The notes below the pieces were generated by a model. It made no database searches, was not told the origin of the DNA, and worked only from the letters and a program-made list of their open reading frames with translations. Shown in pieces: positions 16,885 to 27,976 of a stretch of DNA of 51,712 bases (position 1 is the first letter of the stretch; the number at the start of each line of letters is the position of its first letter). Both the position numbers and the translations under genes were made by a program. Source of the DNA: an uncultured Sulfitobacter sp. (GTDB lineage Bacteria; Pseudomonadota; Alphaproteobacteria; Rhodobacterales; Rhodobacteraceae); contig CANMZB010000025.1 of NCBI GenBank assembly GCA_947502265.1, forward strand, positions 1 through 51,712, given 5' to 3'.

Positions 16885-18392
16885 CAGCTGTACAGCTCCA
16901 GAATTTCGCGCACCTTGGCGACCAGTTGATTGCGCGGCACTTCGTACTGGCTGGGCCGTTCTTTCCATTCTTCCAGCGTCGCGTCCTCGGCGATTTTGGC
17001 GCCCAGCACCAAATCCTTGATCTGGATGACACCGGCGGCATGTTCGTCGCCACCTTCAATCACCGCAACAGGGCTTTGACGTTTGTCGGCGTACTTAAGC
17101 TGGTTGCCAAAGCTCTTGGGATTGCCCAGATACACCTCGGCGCGGATGCCCGCCTGCCGCAACTCGGCCACCATCGTCTGATAATCCGCCATGCGCGCCT
17201 TATCCATCACCGTGACCACAACGGGCCCGTGTTCGGACGTGGCCAATTGGCCCTTGGCCTCCAAGGCGGCAAGCAACCTGTCGACACCGATGGACACACC
17301 CGTTGCAGGTACTTCCTGCCCGGTGAAGCGCTTGACCAGATCGTCATACCGCCCGCCCCCGGCAACAGAGCCGAAATTGCGCGGACGCCCCTTGTCATCC
17401 GTGATCTCGAACGTCAGTTCCGCCTCGAACACAGGGCCGGTATAATAGCCAAGGCCGCGCACCACAGACGGGTCAATCTCGATCCGGTCAGGGCCGTAAC
17501 CGCCCGCCGCCAAAAGCTCTGCAATGGTTTCAAGCTCGGCAACACCGTCAAGGCCGGTCCGGCTCTCGCCCACCAGATCACGCAGGCGCGCACAGGTGTC
17601 GGTGCCATTGTCGCGTTTAGCCTGCATAAAGCCCATGACCACATCCGCCTGCGCGTCTGTCAGGCCCGCGCCATCGGTGTAATCACCGCTCTCGTCCTTG
17701 CGCCCTGCCCCCAGCAAGGCGCGCACGCCGTCGGGGCCAAGCCGGTCAAGTTTATCAATCGCGCGCAGGACGATGCCGCGTTCATGCGCCATCGCATCGG
17801 GGTTTGCAGGATCAAGAACGCCCGCCACTTCCATCACACCGTTCAACACTTTGCGGTTATTCACCCGCACGATGTAATCGCCACGCTCGATCCCGACTTC
17901 TTCCAGACAATCGGACAGCATCGCGCAAATCTCGGCGTCCGCCGCAACCGACGACGCACCAACCGTATCTGCATCACATTGGTAGAACTGGCGAAACCGC
18001 CCCGGTCCCGGCTTTTCATTGCGCCAGACAGGGCCCATCGCGTAGCGGCGATAAGGCGTGGGCAAGTCATTGCGGTGCTGGGCATACACCCGCGCAAGTG
18101 GCGCAGTCAGATCATACCGCAACGCCAGCCAGTCTCCTGGCGTGTCGGCTTCGGCGTCTTCCTGCCACGCGAACACGCCTGCGTTGGGGCGATCGACATC
18201 GGGCAAAAACTTGCCCAACGCTTCAACCCGCTCCACGCCCGAGCTTTCGAGCGCATCAAAACCATAGCGATGGTAGACCTGCGCGATCTTGCCAAGCATC
18301 TCTGCGCGTCGGGTGACATCCGCGCCGAAATAGTCACGAAATCCCCGTGGCGTTTCCGCCTTGGGGCGCGGGGTCTTCTTGGGCTTGGCCAT
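16884..18392 (-). CDS. hisS: Histidyl-tRNA synthetase
   Basis: 502-residue class II aminoacyl-tRNA synthetase charging tRNA-His. Order of motifs: TPRGFRDY near residue 15, [13 protein letters not shown], motif 2 [21 protein letters not shown] (split binding loop), the histidine-specific [19 protein letters not shown] and motif 3 [11 protein letters not shown], then a C-terminal anticodon domain. The length is usual for the alphaproteobacterial form. Start at 18392 gives [10 protein letters not shown]; two codons upstream material adds only seven residues. First gene of a hisS-hisZ-hisG coupled unit. Confidence 0.96.
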   Translation of the reverse strand: MAKPKKTPRPKAETPRGFRDYFGADVTRRAEMLGKIAQVYHRYGFDALESSGVERVEALGKFLPDVDRPNAGVFAWQEDAEADTPGDWLALRYDLTAPLARVYAQHRNDLPTPYRRYAMGPVWRNEKPGPGRFRQFYQCDADTVGASSVAADAEICAMLSDCLEEVGIERGDYIVRVNNRKVLNGVMEVAGVLDPANPDAMAHERGIVLRAIDKLDRLGPDGVRALLGAGRKDESGDYTDGAGLTDAQADVVMGFMQAKRDNGTDTCARLRDLVGESRTGLDGVAELETIAELLAAGGYGPDRIEIDPSVVRGLGYYTGPVFEAELTFEITDDKGRPRNFGSVAGGGRYDDLVKRFTGQEVPATGVSIGVDRLLAALEAKGQLATSEHGPVVVTVMDKARMADYQTMVAELRQAGIRAEVYLGNPKSFGNQLKYADKRQSPVAVIEGGDEHAAGVIQIKDLVLGAKIAEDATLEEWKERPSQYEVPRNQLVAKVREILELYS

Positions 18393-18517
18393 GACGGTCC
18401 TTTGCAACGACATCTACTTGCGCAGAGGCTCTACCGGATGCGCGCCAGCGGGGCAAGCGCACGCCGACCCGTGCGACGGGCATTGCGCGGGCAGCCAAAG
18501 CGAATTAGGTGCAGGGC

Positions 18518-18712
18518 ATGGAACAACTCGAAGAAAACATCGCCCATCTTCTGCGCTGCGTTGACGATCTGTCCGATATCGTGGCCGCCCAACAAAACGA
18601 GATCGACAGGCTGACCGCCCGTGTCGAGATGTTGATGCGGCGCGAAGGAGAGCGCGAGGCCGCTGGCAGTGGCGGTGTTGTCATGGGAGACGAGCGCCCG
18701 CCGCATTACTGA
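18518..18712 (+). CDS. slyX: SlyX family protein
   Basis: 64-residue coiled-coil protein of the SlyX family. It starts MEQLEENIAHLLR, has heptads through AAQQNEIDRLTARVEML and ends in the family signature DERPPHY. Function unsettled. Start chosen at the ATG at 18518; a GTG nine bases upstream is also in frame. Divergent from hisS and convergent with the lipoprotein gene. Confidence 0.85.
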   Translation: MEQLEENIAHLLRCVDDLSDIVAAQQNEIDRLTARVEMLMRREGEREAAGSGGVVMGDERPPHY

Positions 18713-18786
18713 TCCGCGGCACCGCCGGATTTCTTTCGCCTGTGGCGGCGCAGGTTGCACGGGCGGGATTTGCGTATTTCCGGCAC

Positions 18787-18811
18787 AAAAAAGCAGGCGA
18801 TGCGTGCCTGC
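18787..18811 (-). terminator. Intrinsic terminator after lipoprotein gene
   Basis: On the minus strand a GCAGGC/GCCTGC stem with a 7-base loop is followed by six T, 10 bases past the stop at 18821. Confidence 0.8.
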
Positions 18812-18820
18812 CCGCTGCCG

Positions 18821-19663
18821 TCAGTTCATCTTTTTGACTGCACCCGCCACCACTTTGCCATCGTGGATCAAGAGCTCCTTCCACTGGCCGTTGTGTTCGT
18901 TGAATTCATAAGCGCTTAGAAACGCGGCATCCGCATCGAGGCGGCTGATCTTGCTGCCGCAGGGTTTGGATTTGCGCGTGCGGCAAACCTTGGTTTTGAT
19001 CGCATCATAAGCCTTGTCCGTGGCCGCATAAGGCAGGTTGCTGCCGGCAGGGCCAAAGCGCAACTGTTCGTAGAACGAAGGCGGGCCGAACATCGCGTTG
19101 GCTGCGGTAAACTGGCGCGGGCACTTGTCGTCAAATCCGGTAAGATAATAGGTCCGCTTGCTCATGATTCCCGGTGCGCTGTCATACAGAGCGATGCCGC
19201 GTTTGCCGAGCTGGTCGATCTTTTGGCCTAGCGCCTTGCCACGGGCGTCACAAACGCGGGCAATCTCGCCAAACGGCAGCACTGTCCCGAAAGATACCTC
19301 ACGCGCATCGGGGCCACTGTGTGCGCGACTTTTCGTGCGGGGCTTTTGCACGGGTAGCGCCGCGCGCTTTTCATCTCCTTGGGGCGTGGCGGTCGGCTCT
19401 GCCCTTGTGATCCGTCCGAGGAAGCCTGAAAACAGACCTTTTTTGACGGGCGCATCTGCTGCTTCCTGTCCTTCAGGTATCTCGCCTTTGGCGGCATCCG
19501 TGCCAAAAAACCCCTCGCGCGCCACTTCTTTCGCATCGGGAAGGGCCGCTGCAACCGGATCGGTTTTAACGACATCAACGTCCGACAACCGCTCGACCCC
19601 GGCCAACGGATCACCGCAGGCCCCAAGCCCCAACCCAAGACATAAAACAGCAATCAGACGCAT
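18821..19663 (-). CDS. Putative outer-membrane lipoprotein
   Basis: 280-residue lipoprotein. The signal peptide MRLIAVLCLGLGLGAC ends in lipobox LGAC (Cys16). A charged, low-complexity middle (about 45-135) follows, then a C-terminal domain with paired cysteines (VCDARGK, DDKCPRQF, VCRTRKSKPCGS). Start at 19663 follows GGAGGGG; upstream in-frame sequence is not used. The long frame before it is non-coding. Family not recognised with certainty; its own terminator suggests a single-gene unit. Confidence 0.75.
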   Translation of the reverse strand: MRLIAVLCLGLGLGACGDPLAGVERLSDVDVVKTDPVAAALPDAKEVAREGFFGTDAAKGEIPEGQEAADAPVKKGLFSGFLGRITRAEPTATPQGDEKRAALPVQKPRTKSRAHSGPDAREVSFGTVLPFGEIARVCDARGKALGQKIDQLGKRGIALYDSAPGIMSKRTYYLTGFDDKCPRQFTAANAMFGPPSFYEQLRFGPAGSNLPYAATDKAYDAIKTKVCRTRKSKPCGSKISRLDADAAFLSAYEFNEHNGQWKELLIHDGKVVAGAVKKMN

Positions 19664-19761
19664 TCCAGACCCCTCCGTGACCTGACAAAGTTTAACCTGC
19701 CACGCGCAGCAGGTCCAGCAGACCGCGCGGGTCGCCGCCGATGCCCGACACATGCGGGCGC

Positions 19762-22700
19762 TCAAATCTCTTCGACTTCCAGCACCCCGCCCAAGGAGCG
19801 GATCGCGCCTTTGATCTGGGGAGTCACGGGGAATTCCGTGCCAAGGTCCACTTCGACTTCGCCCGGCAGGCCCGGGTCCATCAGGCACAGATGCACCGGC
19901 CCTTTTGCCGCATTTTTCGCAGCCTTGCGCGCACCGCCAAGCACTTCGGAGACGGCGGCGATTGCGCCCGGACTTTCGATAAATATCCGCAGCCCCATGC
20001 CGCCCGCATCGCCCACTGCCGTATCAATCGGTGTCACCACACGCCCCAGCAACTTAAGCTGATCTGATTCAAGGGTTGCCTCAACCGTGACGACAACTTT
20101 CGATCCGGTTTCAAGATGATCGCGGCAGGCTTCAAGGGTGTCGGAGAACAGCGTCACCTCGTAAGCACCTGTTGTGTCCGACATCTGGGCAAAGGCAAAA
20201 CGGTTACCGCGCGCGGATTTTCGCTCCTGCCGCCCTGCGACAACTCCGGCAAGTTTCGCCACCAGCGGCCCGTTTTGCGCCTTGTCCGTCAGCTCATCAA
20301 GGGTGATCACACCCTTGCGCTTGAGTGGTCCCATGTAATCGTCCAGCGGGTGACCCGACAGATAAAACCCGACAGCCTTGAACTCTTCAGTCAGCCGCTC
20401 GGCGGCCAGCCAATCGTCGCTGGTCATCATGCGCGGCTCGGGCAGGTCATCGCCCGCTTCGCCAAAAAGCGACACCTGATTGGAGGATTTCTGCTCGTGA
20501 ATCGCAGCCGAGTAGGCAACCAGTGCATCCAGCGCGCTGAACACACGACGGCGGTTGCTGTCGAGCTGGTCAAACGCACCCGAACGCGCCAGCATTTCCA
20601 GCGGACGCTTGCCCACGCGCTTCAGATCCACGCGCCGCGCCAAATCGAAAAGCGTTGCAAACGGCTTGTCCACACCCTCGACGCGGCGCCCTTCGGTGAT
20701 CAGCTTCATCGCCTCCAGCCCGACGTTCTTCAAAGCGCCCAACGCATAAACAAGCGCGCCATCGACCACTTTGAACGTGGCATCAGAACGGTTCACACAC
20801 GGCGGCACCCACGGCAGTTCCAGCCGCTTGCGCACTTCCTCGAAATACACCGCCAACTTGTCTGTCAGGTGGATATCGCAATTCATCACACCCGCCATGA
20901 ATTCGACCGGATGGTTCGCCTTTAGCCACGCCGTCTGATAGCTGACGACGGCATAGGCGGCGGCGTGGGATTTGTTGAAACCGTAGTTGGCGAATTTTTC
21001 CAGAAGGTCGAAAACCTCCGACGCCTTCTTTTTATCGACGCCATTTTCCATCGCGCCTTTTTCGAACTTGGGCCGTTCCTTGGCCATTTCCTCGGCGATC
21101 TTTTTACCCATCGCACGGCGCAAAAGATCGGCCCCGCCAAGAGAGTAGCCCGCCATGACCTGCGCGATCTGCATCACCTGTTCCTGATACACGATGATGC
21201 CTTGGGTTTCCTCAAGGATGTGGTCAATCGACGGATGAACGGATTCACGCTCTTTCAGGCCGTTCTTGACCTCGCAATAGGTCGGGATGTTCTCCATCGG
21301 GCCGGGGCGGTAGAGCGCCACAAGAGCGACGATGTCTTCGATGCAGGTCGGTTTCATCCGCTTGAGGGCATCCATCATCCCCGAGCTTTCCACCTGAAAC
21401 ACCGCTACGGTCTTGGCGCTGGCGTAAAGTTTATACGATGCCTCGTCATCCAGAGGAATAGTTGAAATATCGTCAGCCAACCCCTCGGGAGGTGTGAATA
21501 ACTCTGTCCCGTCCGCAGCTATGTGCAAGTGTCGCCCTGCCGCTTTGATCTGATCCACGGCATTCTGGATCACCGTAAGGGTCTTCAGACCCAGAAAGTC
21601 GAACTTGACCAGCCCGGCCTGCTCCACCCACTTCATGTTGAACTGGGTCGCGGGCATATCGGAGCGCGGATCCTGATACAGCGGCACAAGCGCATCGAGC
21701 GGTCGATCCCCGATCACCACCCCCGCAGCGTGGGTTGATGCGTTGCGCAGCAACCCTTCGACCTGCTGGCCGTATTCCAGCAGGCGTGCGACAACCTCTT
21801 CGTTGCGCGCTTCCTCGCGCAAGCGTGGCTCGTCGGCCAGCGCCTTTTCGATGCTGACGGGTTTGACCCCCTCGACCGGAATCATCTTGGACAGGCGGTC
21901 CACCTGCCCGTATGGCATCTGCAAAACACGCCCGATGTCGCGCACTGCGGCCTTGGACAACAGCGCGCCGAATGTGATGATCTGGCCCACGCGGTCACGG
22001 CCGTATTTATCCTGCACATAGCGGATGACTTCCTCACGCCGGTCCATGCAAAAGTCGATATCGAAGTCGGGCATGGAAACCCGTTCAGGGTTGAGAAACC
22101 GTTCAAACAGCAGCGAATAGCGCAGCGGGTCAAGATCGGTAATCAGCAGCGCATAGGCCACCAGACTGCCCGCACCGGACCCACGGCCCGGCCCCACGGG
22201 GATGCCCTGATCTTTGGCCCATTTGATAAAATCGGCAACGATCAGGAAATAGCCGGGAAACCCCATGCCCTCGATGATGCCCAGTTCGAATTCGAGGCGT
22301 TGTTCATAGGCGGAAACATCCGCCGCGTGCGGGATGATGGCAAGCCGCGCGCGTAGCCCCTCTTGCGCTTGACGGCGCAGCTCCGCCACCTCGTCATCCG
22401 CGAATTTCGGCAGGATCGGATCGCGACGATAGGCCTGAAAGGCACAGCGTCTGGCGATTTCGACGGTGTTCTGGATCGCCTCGGGCAGGTCCGCGAACAA
22501 CGTCACCATTTCGGCCTGCGATTTGAAATAATGCTGCGGGGTCAGGCGGCGACGATCCTGTTGCTGATCCACATAAGCGCCCTCGGCAATGCAGATCAAC
22601 GCGTCATGTGCCTCGTACATCTCCGTTTTTGGAAAATAGACGTCGTTGGTCGCAACCAACGGAATCTCCATTGCATAGGCCATCTCGACAAAACCGCGCT

Positions 22701-23274
22701 CGGTCAGTTTTTCAGCGTCCGGCAGGCCGTCTTCGCCCGGATGGCGTTGCAGCTCGATATACAGCCGGTCGGCGAACATGCCGTGCAGTTCGCGCATCAG
22801 CGCTTCGGCGGCAGGGCGTTGCCCGCCTTGCAAAAGCAACCCCACCGGACCGGATGCCCCGCCGGTCAGACAGATCACATCGCCCGCGTTTTCCGCCAGT
22901 TGCGCCAGCGTGACCTGCGGCAGCGCCCCGCCTTTGTCTACATACAAGCAGGTATTGAGCTTCATCAGATGCTCGTACCCCCGCTCGGTCTGCGCCAACA
23001 AAACCAACGGTGCCGGCGGGCGCGGCTTCTCGCCCGGACCGGTCTGGACATACTCCAGATCCACCTGACATCCGATAATCGGCTGAATCCCCGCGCCCGA
23101 CATCGCCACCGAGAATTCGAGCGCGGCAAACATGTTGTTCGTATCCGTCAGCGCAAGAGCGGGCATATCCGCTGATGCGGTCATACCCGGCAGCTTTTTC
23201 AGCCGCAGCGCGCCCTCCAGCAAAGAATATTCCGAATGGGTGCGCAGGTGAATGAATCGGGGTGCTTGTGTCAT
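19762..23274 (-). CDS. dnaE: DNA polymerase III alpha subunit
   Basis: 1170-residue replicative polymerase subunit. N-terminal PHP domain (FIHLRTHSEYSLLEGAL, ALTDTNNMF), polymerase palm with the catalytic acidic motif MPDFDIDFCMDRR near residue 402, GPGRGSGAGSLVAY before it, and a C-terminal OB-fold part (AGVVAGRQERKSARGNRFAF). Length and layout match DnaE1 rather than the shorter mutagenesis polymerase DnaE2/ImuC, and there are no imuA/imuB neighbours. Divergent from xdhA across 213 bases. Confidence 0.96.
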   Translation of the reverse strand: MTQAPRFIHLRTHSEYSLLEGALRLKKLPGMTASADMPALALTDTNNMFAALEFSVAMSGAGIQPIIGCQVDLEYVQTGPGEKPRPPAPLVLLAQTERGYEHLMKLNTCLYVDKGGALPQVTLAQLAENAGDVICLTGGASGPVGLLLQGGQRPAAEALMRELHGMFADRLYIELQRHPGEDGLPDAEKLTERGFVEMAYAMEIPLVATNDVYFPKTEMYEAHDALICIAEGAYVDQQQDRRRLTPQHYFKSQAEMVTLFADLPEAIQNTVEIARRCAFQAYRRDPILPKFADDEVAELRRQAQEGLRARLAIIPHAADVSAYEQRLEFELGIIEGMGFPGYFLIVADFIKWAKDQGIPVGPGRGSGAGSLVAYALLITDLDPLRYSLLFERFLNPERVSMPDFDIDFCMDRREEVIRYVQDKYGRDRVGQIITFGALLSKAAVRDIGRVLQMPYGQVDRLSKMIPVEGVKPVSIEKALADEPRLREEARNEEVVARLLEYGQQVEGLLRNASTHAAGVVIGDRPLDALVPLYQDPRSDMPATQFNMKWVEQAGLVKFDFLGLKTLTVIQNAVDQIKAAGRHLHIAADGTELFTPPEGLADDISTIPLDDEASYKLYASAKTVAVFQVESSGMMDALKRMKPTCIEDIVALVALYRPGPMENIPTYCEVKNGLKERESVHPSIDHILEETQGIIVYQEQVMQIAQVMAGYSLGGADLLRRAMGKKIAEEMAKERPKFEKGAMENGVDKKKASEVFDLLEKFANYGFNKSHAAAYAVVSYQTAWLKANHPVEFMAGVMNCDIHLTDKLAVYFEEVRKRLELPWVPPCVNRSDATFKVVDGALVYALGALKNVGLEAMKLITEGRRVEGVDKPFATLFDLARRVDLKRVGKRPLEMLARSGAFDQLDSNRRRVFSALDALVAYSAAIHEQKSSNQVSLFGEAGDDLPEPRMMTSDDWLAAERLTEEFKAVGFYLSGHPLDDYMGPLKRKGVITLDELTDKAQNGPLVAKLAGVVAGRQERKSARGNRFAFAQMSDTTGAYEVTLFSDTLEACRDHLETGSKVVVTVEATLESDQLKLLGRVVTPIDTAVGDAGGMGLRIFIESPGAIAAVSEVLGGARKAAKNAAKGPVHLCLMDPGLPGEVEVDLGTEFPVTPQIKGAIRSLGGVLEVEEI

Positions 23275-23487
23275 GGAGCAATCCTTAAAGTAGAGCGCAC
23301 GGGCGTTCTACCGCGAAACGCGCGCATCCCGATCTGTGGCGGGCATGGACAAATTTCGCATGTTGCGCGGCTTATCCTTGCCAAACGGCACATCTGCCCT
23401 TTAGCGTAGGCAGGCGTCCTTGTTCTACGCCGCATCGAACGCGGGGCGCTTGTGACATGACTCTGGTATCGCGGCGGGGTTATCCCC

Positions 23488-24891
23488 ATGACCATCTCCT
23501 TCCTGCTTAACGCAGAGCCTGTCACCGTGACGGGGCTGCCGCCTACAACGACCCTTCTTGACTGGCTCCGCGAGACACGCGCAATGACCGGCACAAAAGA
23601 AGGCTGCAACGAAGGGGACTGCGGTGCCTGCACCGTCATGGTCACCGATGCCACCGGTGCCAGACCGCTGAACGCCTGTATCCTGTTCCTGCCCCAGCTT
23701 GAGGGCAAACATGTCACCACCGTCGAAGGTCTGGGCGCGCCCGATGGCACGCTCCACCCTGTGCAGTCCGAAATGGTGCGCCACCACGGCAGCCAATGCG
23801 GCTATTGTACACCGGGGTTCGTAATGAGCATGGCCACCGCCCATCTCAACGGTGATACGGACCACGACACGGCGCTTGCGGGCAATCTGTGCCGCTGTAC
23901 CGGCTACGCGCCGATCATCCGCGCCGCACAAGCCGCTGCTGCACACCCCGTGCCGCCGCACCTACCCACGCCCGCGCTTCATTTGGCCGATAAACTTCCG
24001 GGGGCGCAGCCATCGGCTGCGGGGGCAGAGCCCCCTGCCCCCCATCTTCCGCGCACCTGCGATGATCTGGCCACCCTTTACGCCGCCAATCCGGATGCCA
24101 CCTTGATTGCAGGAGCAACCGACGTGGGGCTTTGGGTTACCAAACAGTTCCGCGATCCCGGCGAAATCATCTTTCTCAACCAATGCAGCGATCTGCACGG
24201 CATCGTGCAGGCACAAGATCACTGGCGCATCGGCGCAATGGCCTCTGTGGCGGAGGTGGAAAAATACTTCGCTCCGCTCTTTCCCGGCCTCGGCGCAATG
24301 CTGCGCCGCTACGGCTCGGCGCAGGTGCGCGCGGCTGCAACCTTGGGCGGCAACATCGCCAATGGCTCGCCCATCGGGGATGGCAGCCCCGCAATGATCG
24401 CATTGCGCGCCACGTTACATCTGCGACAGGGCGACACCCGCCGCACCCTCCCCATCGAGGATTTCTTTCTCGCTTACGGCAAACAGGACCGCCGCACAGG
24501 CGAATTCGTGGAAGCCGTCAGCGTGCCAAAGCAGCCCGACACCCTGTACTGTTACAAGCTGTCCAAACGCTTTGATCAGGATATTTCGGCCGTGTGCGGT
24601 TGTTTCAATATGCCTGTCGAAGGCGACCGGTTTAGCAATGTGCGCCTCGCCTTTGGCGGCATGGCCGGCACACCGATGCGCGCCGCACAGGCTGAAGCGG
24701 CGCTTGAGGGGCAGCCCGTCAGTCGCGACAGCATCCATGCAGCGATGGCAGCGCTTGCGCAGGATTTCACGCCAATGTCCGACATGCGCGCCTCTGCCGC
24801 CTACCGCGCGCAGGCCGCGCAGAATATGCTGTTGCGCGCGTTCCATTCCTTGAACGGCACTCAGACCGATGTGCAGCAGGTGCGGGCATGA
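23488..24891 (+). CDS. xdhA: Xanthine dehydrogenase small subunit (FeS/FAD)
   Basis: 467-residue subunit carrying two [2Fe-2S] clusters and FAD; passes electrons from the molybdenum centre to NAD+. First cluster: CNEGDCGAC (C40, C45, C48). Second: QCGYCTPG and NLCRCTGY (about 105-140). FAD domain: [10 protein letters not shown] (about 207) and [16 protein letters not shown] (about 286). The linker between the FeS and FAD domains (residues 164-185) is encoded by an in-frame copy of a GC-hairpin intergenic repeat (23977-24043), giving the odd peptide [20 protein letters not shown]. The frame is intact so the enzyme may still work. Overlaps xdhB by ATGA. Confidence 0.94.
   Translation: MTISFLLNAEPVTVTGLPPTTTLLDWLRETRAMTGTKEGCNEGDCGACTVMVTDATGARPLNACILFLPQLEGKHVTTVEGLGAPDGTLHPVQSEMVRHHGSQCGYCTPGFVMSMATAHLNGDTDHDTALAGNLCRCTGYAPIIRAAQAAAAHPVPPHLPTPALHLADKLPGAQPSAAGAEPPAPHLPRTCDDLATLYAANPDATLIAGATDVGLWVTKQFRDPGEIIFLNQCSDLHGIVQAQDHWRIGAMASVAEVEKYFAPLFPGLGAMLRRYGSAQVRAAATLGGNIANGSPIGDGSPAMIALRATLHLRQGDTRRTLPIEDFFLAYGKQDRRTGEFVEAVSVPKQPDTLYCYKLSKRFDQDISAVCGCFNMPVEGDRFSNVRLAFGGMAGTPMRAAQAEAALEGQPVSRDSIHAAMAALAQDFTPMSDMRASAAYRAQAAQNMLLRAFHSLNGTQTDVQQVRA
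23977..24043 (+). repeat. Rhodobacterales-type repeat inserted inside xdhA
   Basis: CTTCATTTGGCC at 23977, then an AAACTTCCGGGGG segment, then two hairpins: CGCAGCC/GGCTGCG (24005-24021, loop ATC) and GGGGGCAG/CTGCCCCC (24021-24042). It belongs with the copies at 29501, 39529 and 42853. This copy lies within coding sequence, with 22 codons running through in frame. Confidence 0.75.
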
Positions 24892-27215
24892 GCGTCGCCA
24901 GATCCCTGCCCCATGACGCGGCCGCCCTGCATGTGACAGGTGCCGCGCGCTATGTTGATGACATCCCCACGCCGCAAGGCACGCTGCATCTGGTTTTCGG
25001 TCTCAGCGATACCGCCTGCGGGCTGCTTCGGACGATGGACCTCGACGCAGTAAGAAGCGCACCCGGTGTTGTCGATGTGCTGACCGCCGATGACCTGCCC
25101 TTTGCCAACGATTGCTCTCCGTCCAACCACGACGAGCCGCTGTTGGCGCAAGACCGTGTGCATTATGTCGGCCAACCGCTGTTTCTGGTCATCGCCACGT
25201 CGCATCTGGCCGCACGTCACGCGGCGCGGCTGGGCAAGATCGACATTGATGCGCAAAAGCCGATCCTCACGATCGAAGACGCGCTTGCCGCCAACAGCCG
25301 GTTCGAAGAAGGGCCGAGGATTTATTCAAAAGGCGACGCGGACGGCGTTTTGCGCGATGCCGAAAACCGCATCGACGGCAGTATCGAGATTGGCGGGCAG
25401 GAACACTTCTATCTGGAGGGACAAGCCGCCCTTGCCCTGCCCGAAGACAATGGCGACATGCGCATTCACTCCTCCACCCAGCACCCCACCGAAATTCAAC
25501 ACAAAGTCGCCGATGCCATTGGTCGCCCGATGCATGCCGTGCGGGTCGAGACACGGCGCATGGGCGGCGGATTTGGCGGTAAGGAAAGTCAGGGCAACGC
25601 GCTTGCCGTGGCCTGCGCTGTTGCCGCCATGCGCACGGGACGTCCGTGCAAAATGCGCTATGACCGCGACGACGATATGGTCATCACCGGCAAGCGGCAT
25701 GATTTCCGCATTGATTACGCTGTGGGGTTCGATGACGCGGGGCGCATTTGCGCCGTTGATTTCACCCACTTCACGCGCTGCGGCTGGGCGATGGACCTCA
25801 GCTTGCCGGTGGCGGATCGCGCCATGCTGCATGCCGACAACAGCTATTATCTGGAAAACGTCCGCATCACCTCGCACCGGTTAAAAACCAACACCCAAAG
25901 CGCCACCGCCTTTCGCGGGTTCGGCGGCCCGCAAGGGGTCGTCGGGATCGAGCGGGTGATGGACCATATCGCGCAGCATCTGGACCTTGATGCCGCGGAC
26001 GTGCGGCGCGCGAACTACTACAGTGATCGGATTGCAGACAGAGGAAACATGCAGGCCTCGCCGCCCGAAGATCTGCAAACTACGCCCTACCATCAGCCCG
26101 TAACCGACTGCATTATCAACGCCCTGACTGCGCAATTGATGGAAACCGCCGATTACGCCAACCGTCGCCGTGCAATAGAGACATGGAACGCACAGCAGCC
26201 CGTGTTGAAACGCGGCCTTGCGCTGGTGCCGGTGAAATTCGGCATCTCCTTCACACTCACCCATCTTAATCAGGCGGGGGCGCTGGTGCATGTCTATCAG
26301 GACGGCTCGATCCATCTTAACCATGGCGGCACGGAGATGGGCCAAGGCCTGTTTCTAAAGGTTGCCCAAGTGGCCGCCGCGCGGTTTGGCGTTCCACTGG
26401 AGACGGTCAAGATCACCGCGACCGACACCGCCAAAGTGCCGAACACCTCCGCCACAGCGGCAAGCTCCGGCAGTGACCTTAACGGGATGGCGGTGCAGGA
26501 TGCCTGCGACACCATACGCAACCGCATGGCAACGTACCTTGCAAAGCAGAACGGCAGCCGCGCCGAAGATGTGCGTTTCGAGGAAGGCCGCGTGCAGGTG
26601 GGCGATAAATCCCTCACCTTCGCGCAAGCCGCGTATCAGACCTATGAGGCACGGGTCAGCCTGTCATCGACAGGGTTCTACAAAACCCCCGACATCCAGT
26701 GGGACCGTATCGCAGGGCGCGGAAAGCCGTTCTATTACTTTGCCTATGGCGCTGCGGTGACCGAAGTCGTCATCGACACGCTGACAGGGGAAAACCGCAT
26801 CCTGCGCGTGGACATCCTGCACGATGCGGGCGCCTCCCTGAACCCCGCCATCGACATCGGGCAAATCGAAGGCGGCTATGTACAAGGCGCCGGTTGGCTC
26901 ACCACGGAAGAGCTGGTCTGGGATGACAAGGGCAGCCTACGGACCCATGCCCCCTCAACCTACAAGATCCCTGCCTGCTCTGACAGGCCGCCGGTTTTCA
27001 ACGTGGCGCTTTGGGACCAGCCGAACCCTGTGCAGACGGTTTACCGGTCCAAGGCCGTGGGTGAGCCGCCGTTCATTCTGGGCATTTCCGCTTACGCCGC
27101 ACTTGCGGACGCCGTGCGCGCCTGCGGGACGGGGTATGGCGATTTGCAAACACCCGCCACCGCCGAGGCGGTGCTGGCGGCGGTGGGCCGCGCACAAGGC
27201 GAGGCCCCGCAATGA
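24888..27215 (+). CDS. xdhB: Xanthine dehydrogenase large subunit (Mo-cofactor)
   Basis: 775-residue molybdopterin-binding catalytic subunit that hydroxylates hypoxanthine/xanthine to urate. Cofactor-contact motifs: [10 protein letters not shown] (about 224), [11 protein letters not shown] (about 341) and [13 protein letters not shown] (about 481). The essential base Glu is in [11 protein letters not shown] (near residue 725). Starts on the ATGA shared with xdhA and ends on an ATGA shared with xdhC. Confidence 0.95.
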   Translation: MSVARSLPHDAAALHVTGAARYVDDIPTPQGTLHLVFGLSDTACGLLRTMDLDAVRSAPGVVDVLTADDLPFANDCSPSNHDEPLLAQDRVHYVGQPLFLVIATSHLAARHAARLGKIDIDAQKPILTIEDALAANSRFEEGPRIYSKGDADGVLRDAENRIDGSIEIGGQEHFYLEGQAALALPEDNGDMRIHSSTQHPTEIQHKVADAIGRPMHAVRVETRRMGGGFGGKESQGNALAVACAVAAMRTGRPCKMRYDRDDDMVITGKRHDFRIDYAVGFDDAGRICAVDFTHFTRCGWAMDLSLPVADRAMLHADNSYYLENVRITSHRLKTNTQSATAFRGFGGPQGVVGIERVMDHIAQHLDLDAADVRRANYYSDRIADRGNMQASPPEDLQTTPYHQPVTDCIINALTAQLMETADYANRRRAIETWNAQQPVLKRGLALVPVKFGISFTLTHLNQAGALVHVYQDGSIHLNHGGTEMGQGLFLKVAQVAAARFGVPLETVKITATDTAKVPNTSATAASSGSDLNGMAVQDACDTIRNRMATYLAKQNGSRAEDVRFEEGRVQVGDKSLTFAQAAYQTYEARVSLSSTGFYKTPDIQWDRIAGRGKPFYYFAYGAAVTEVVIDTLTGENRILRVDILHDAGASLNPAIDIGQIEGGYVQGAGWLTTEELVWDDKGSLRTHAPSTYKIPACSDRPPVFNVALWDQPNPVQTVYRSKAVGEPPFILGISAYAALADAVRACGTGYGDLQTPATAEAVLAAVGRAQGEAPQ

Positions 27216-27976
27216 GCGCGATCTACGTCGAGGTCACCGCCACGCGCGGCTCTGCTCCGCGCGACGCGGGCACGGCGATGCGGGTCACCGCCAAAGATTG
27301 CGAAGGAACCATCGGCGGCGGCGCGCTGGAATACCGCGCCATTGCCAACGCGCGGCGCATGCTGGCGCTTGGACACGCGGAGCAGACCGAGACGTTGCCG
27401 CTTGGTCCTGGCCTTGGCCAGTGCTGCGGCGGGGCGGTCACATTGCGCTATGGCACGCAAACGCGCCAGACCGGTGTACCGCCCGCGCGCAGGCTGGAGC
27501 TGCCGTATGCAACCGGCCACCAGCCCGCTCTGTGGATATGGGGGGCGGGTCACGTGGGCCGCGCGGTCGTTCAATGCTGCCCACCCGAAGCGTTCGACAT
27601 GACCTGGATCGACAGCAGCGCCGAGCGTTTCCCCGATGCGACACCCGCACATATCACCCGCCTTCCAACGGCCGACATGGCGCGCCTTGCTGCAAGCGCG
27701 CCGCCAGCAGCGCATCACCTTATCTTCACCTATTCGCACGATATTGATCTCGCGATTTGCGCCGCTTTGTTGCAACGCGGCGCGGCCAGCATCGGGCTGA
27801 TCGGGTCGAACACCAAACGGGTGCGCTTTTCCCGCCGCCTGCGGGCCTTGGGCCTTGATCCCGCTCGGATAATTTGCCCCATCGGCGATAAAACGCTTGG
27901 CAAAGCGCCCCATCAGATTGCACATGGCACCATTGCCGCGCTTTTGACCCTGACTTATCGAGAAATACCCGCATGA
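27212..27976 (+). CDS. xdhC: XdhC, xanthine dehydrogenase maturation factor
   Basis: 254-residue accessory protein that binds molybdenum cofactor, helps its sulfuration and loads it into XdhB; not part of the mature enzyme. It has the conserved TRGSAPRDAGTAM and EGTIGGGALE, LGPGLGQCCGG, and a C-terminal Rossmann part with WIWGAGHVG and IGLIGSNTKR. Overlaps both neighbours by 4 bases, so it is co-translated with xdhB and with the transporter ATPase. Confidence 0.93.
   Translation: MSAIYVEVTATRGSAPRDAGTAMRVTAKDCEGTIGGGALEYRAIANARRMLALGHAEQTETLPLGPGLGQCCGGAVTLRYGTQTRQTGVPPARRLELPYATGHQPALWIWGAGHVGRAVVQCCPPEAFDMTWIDSSAERFPDATPAHITRLPTADMARLAASAPPAAHHLIFTYSHDIDLAICAALLQRGAASIGLIGSNTKRVRFSRRLRALGLDPARIICPIGDKTLGKAPHQIAHGTIAALLTLTYREIPA

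Noticed and set aside
16926..18614. 562-codon open frame on plus strand opposite hisS
   Set aside because: Arg/His-rich shadow frame of a well-supported histidyl-tRNA synthetase gene; no motif of its own.
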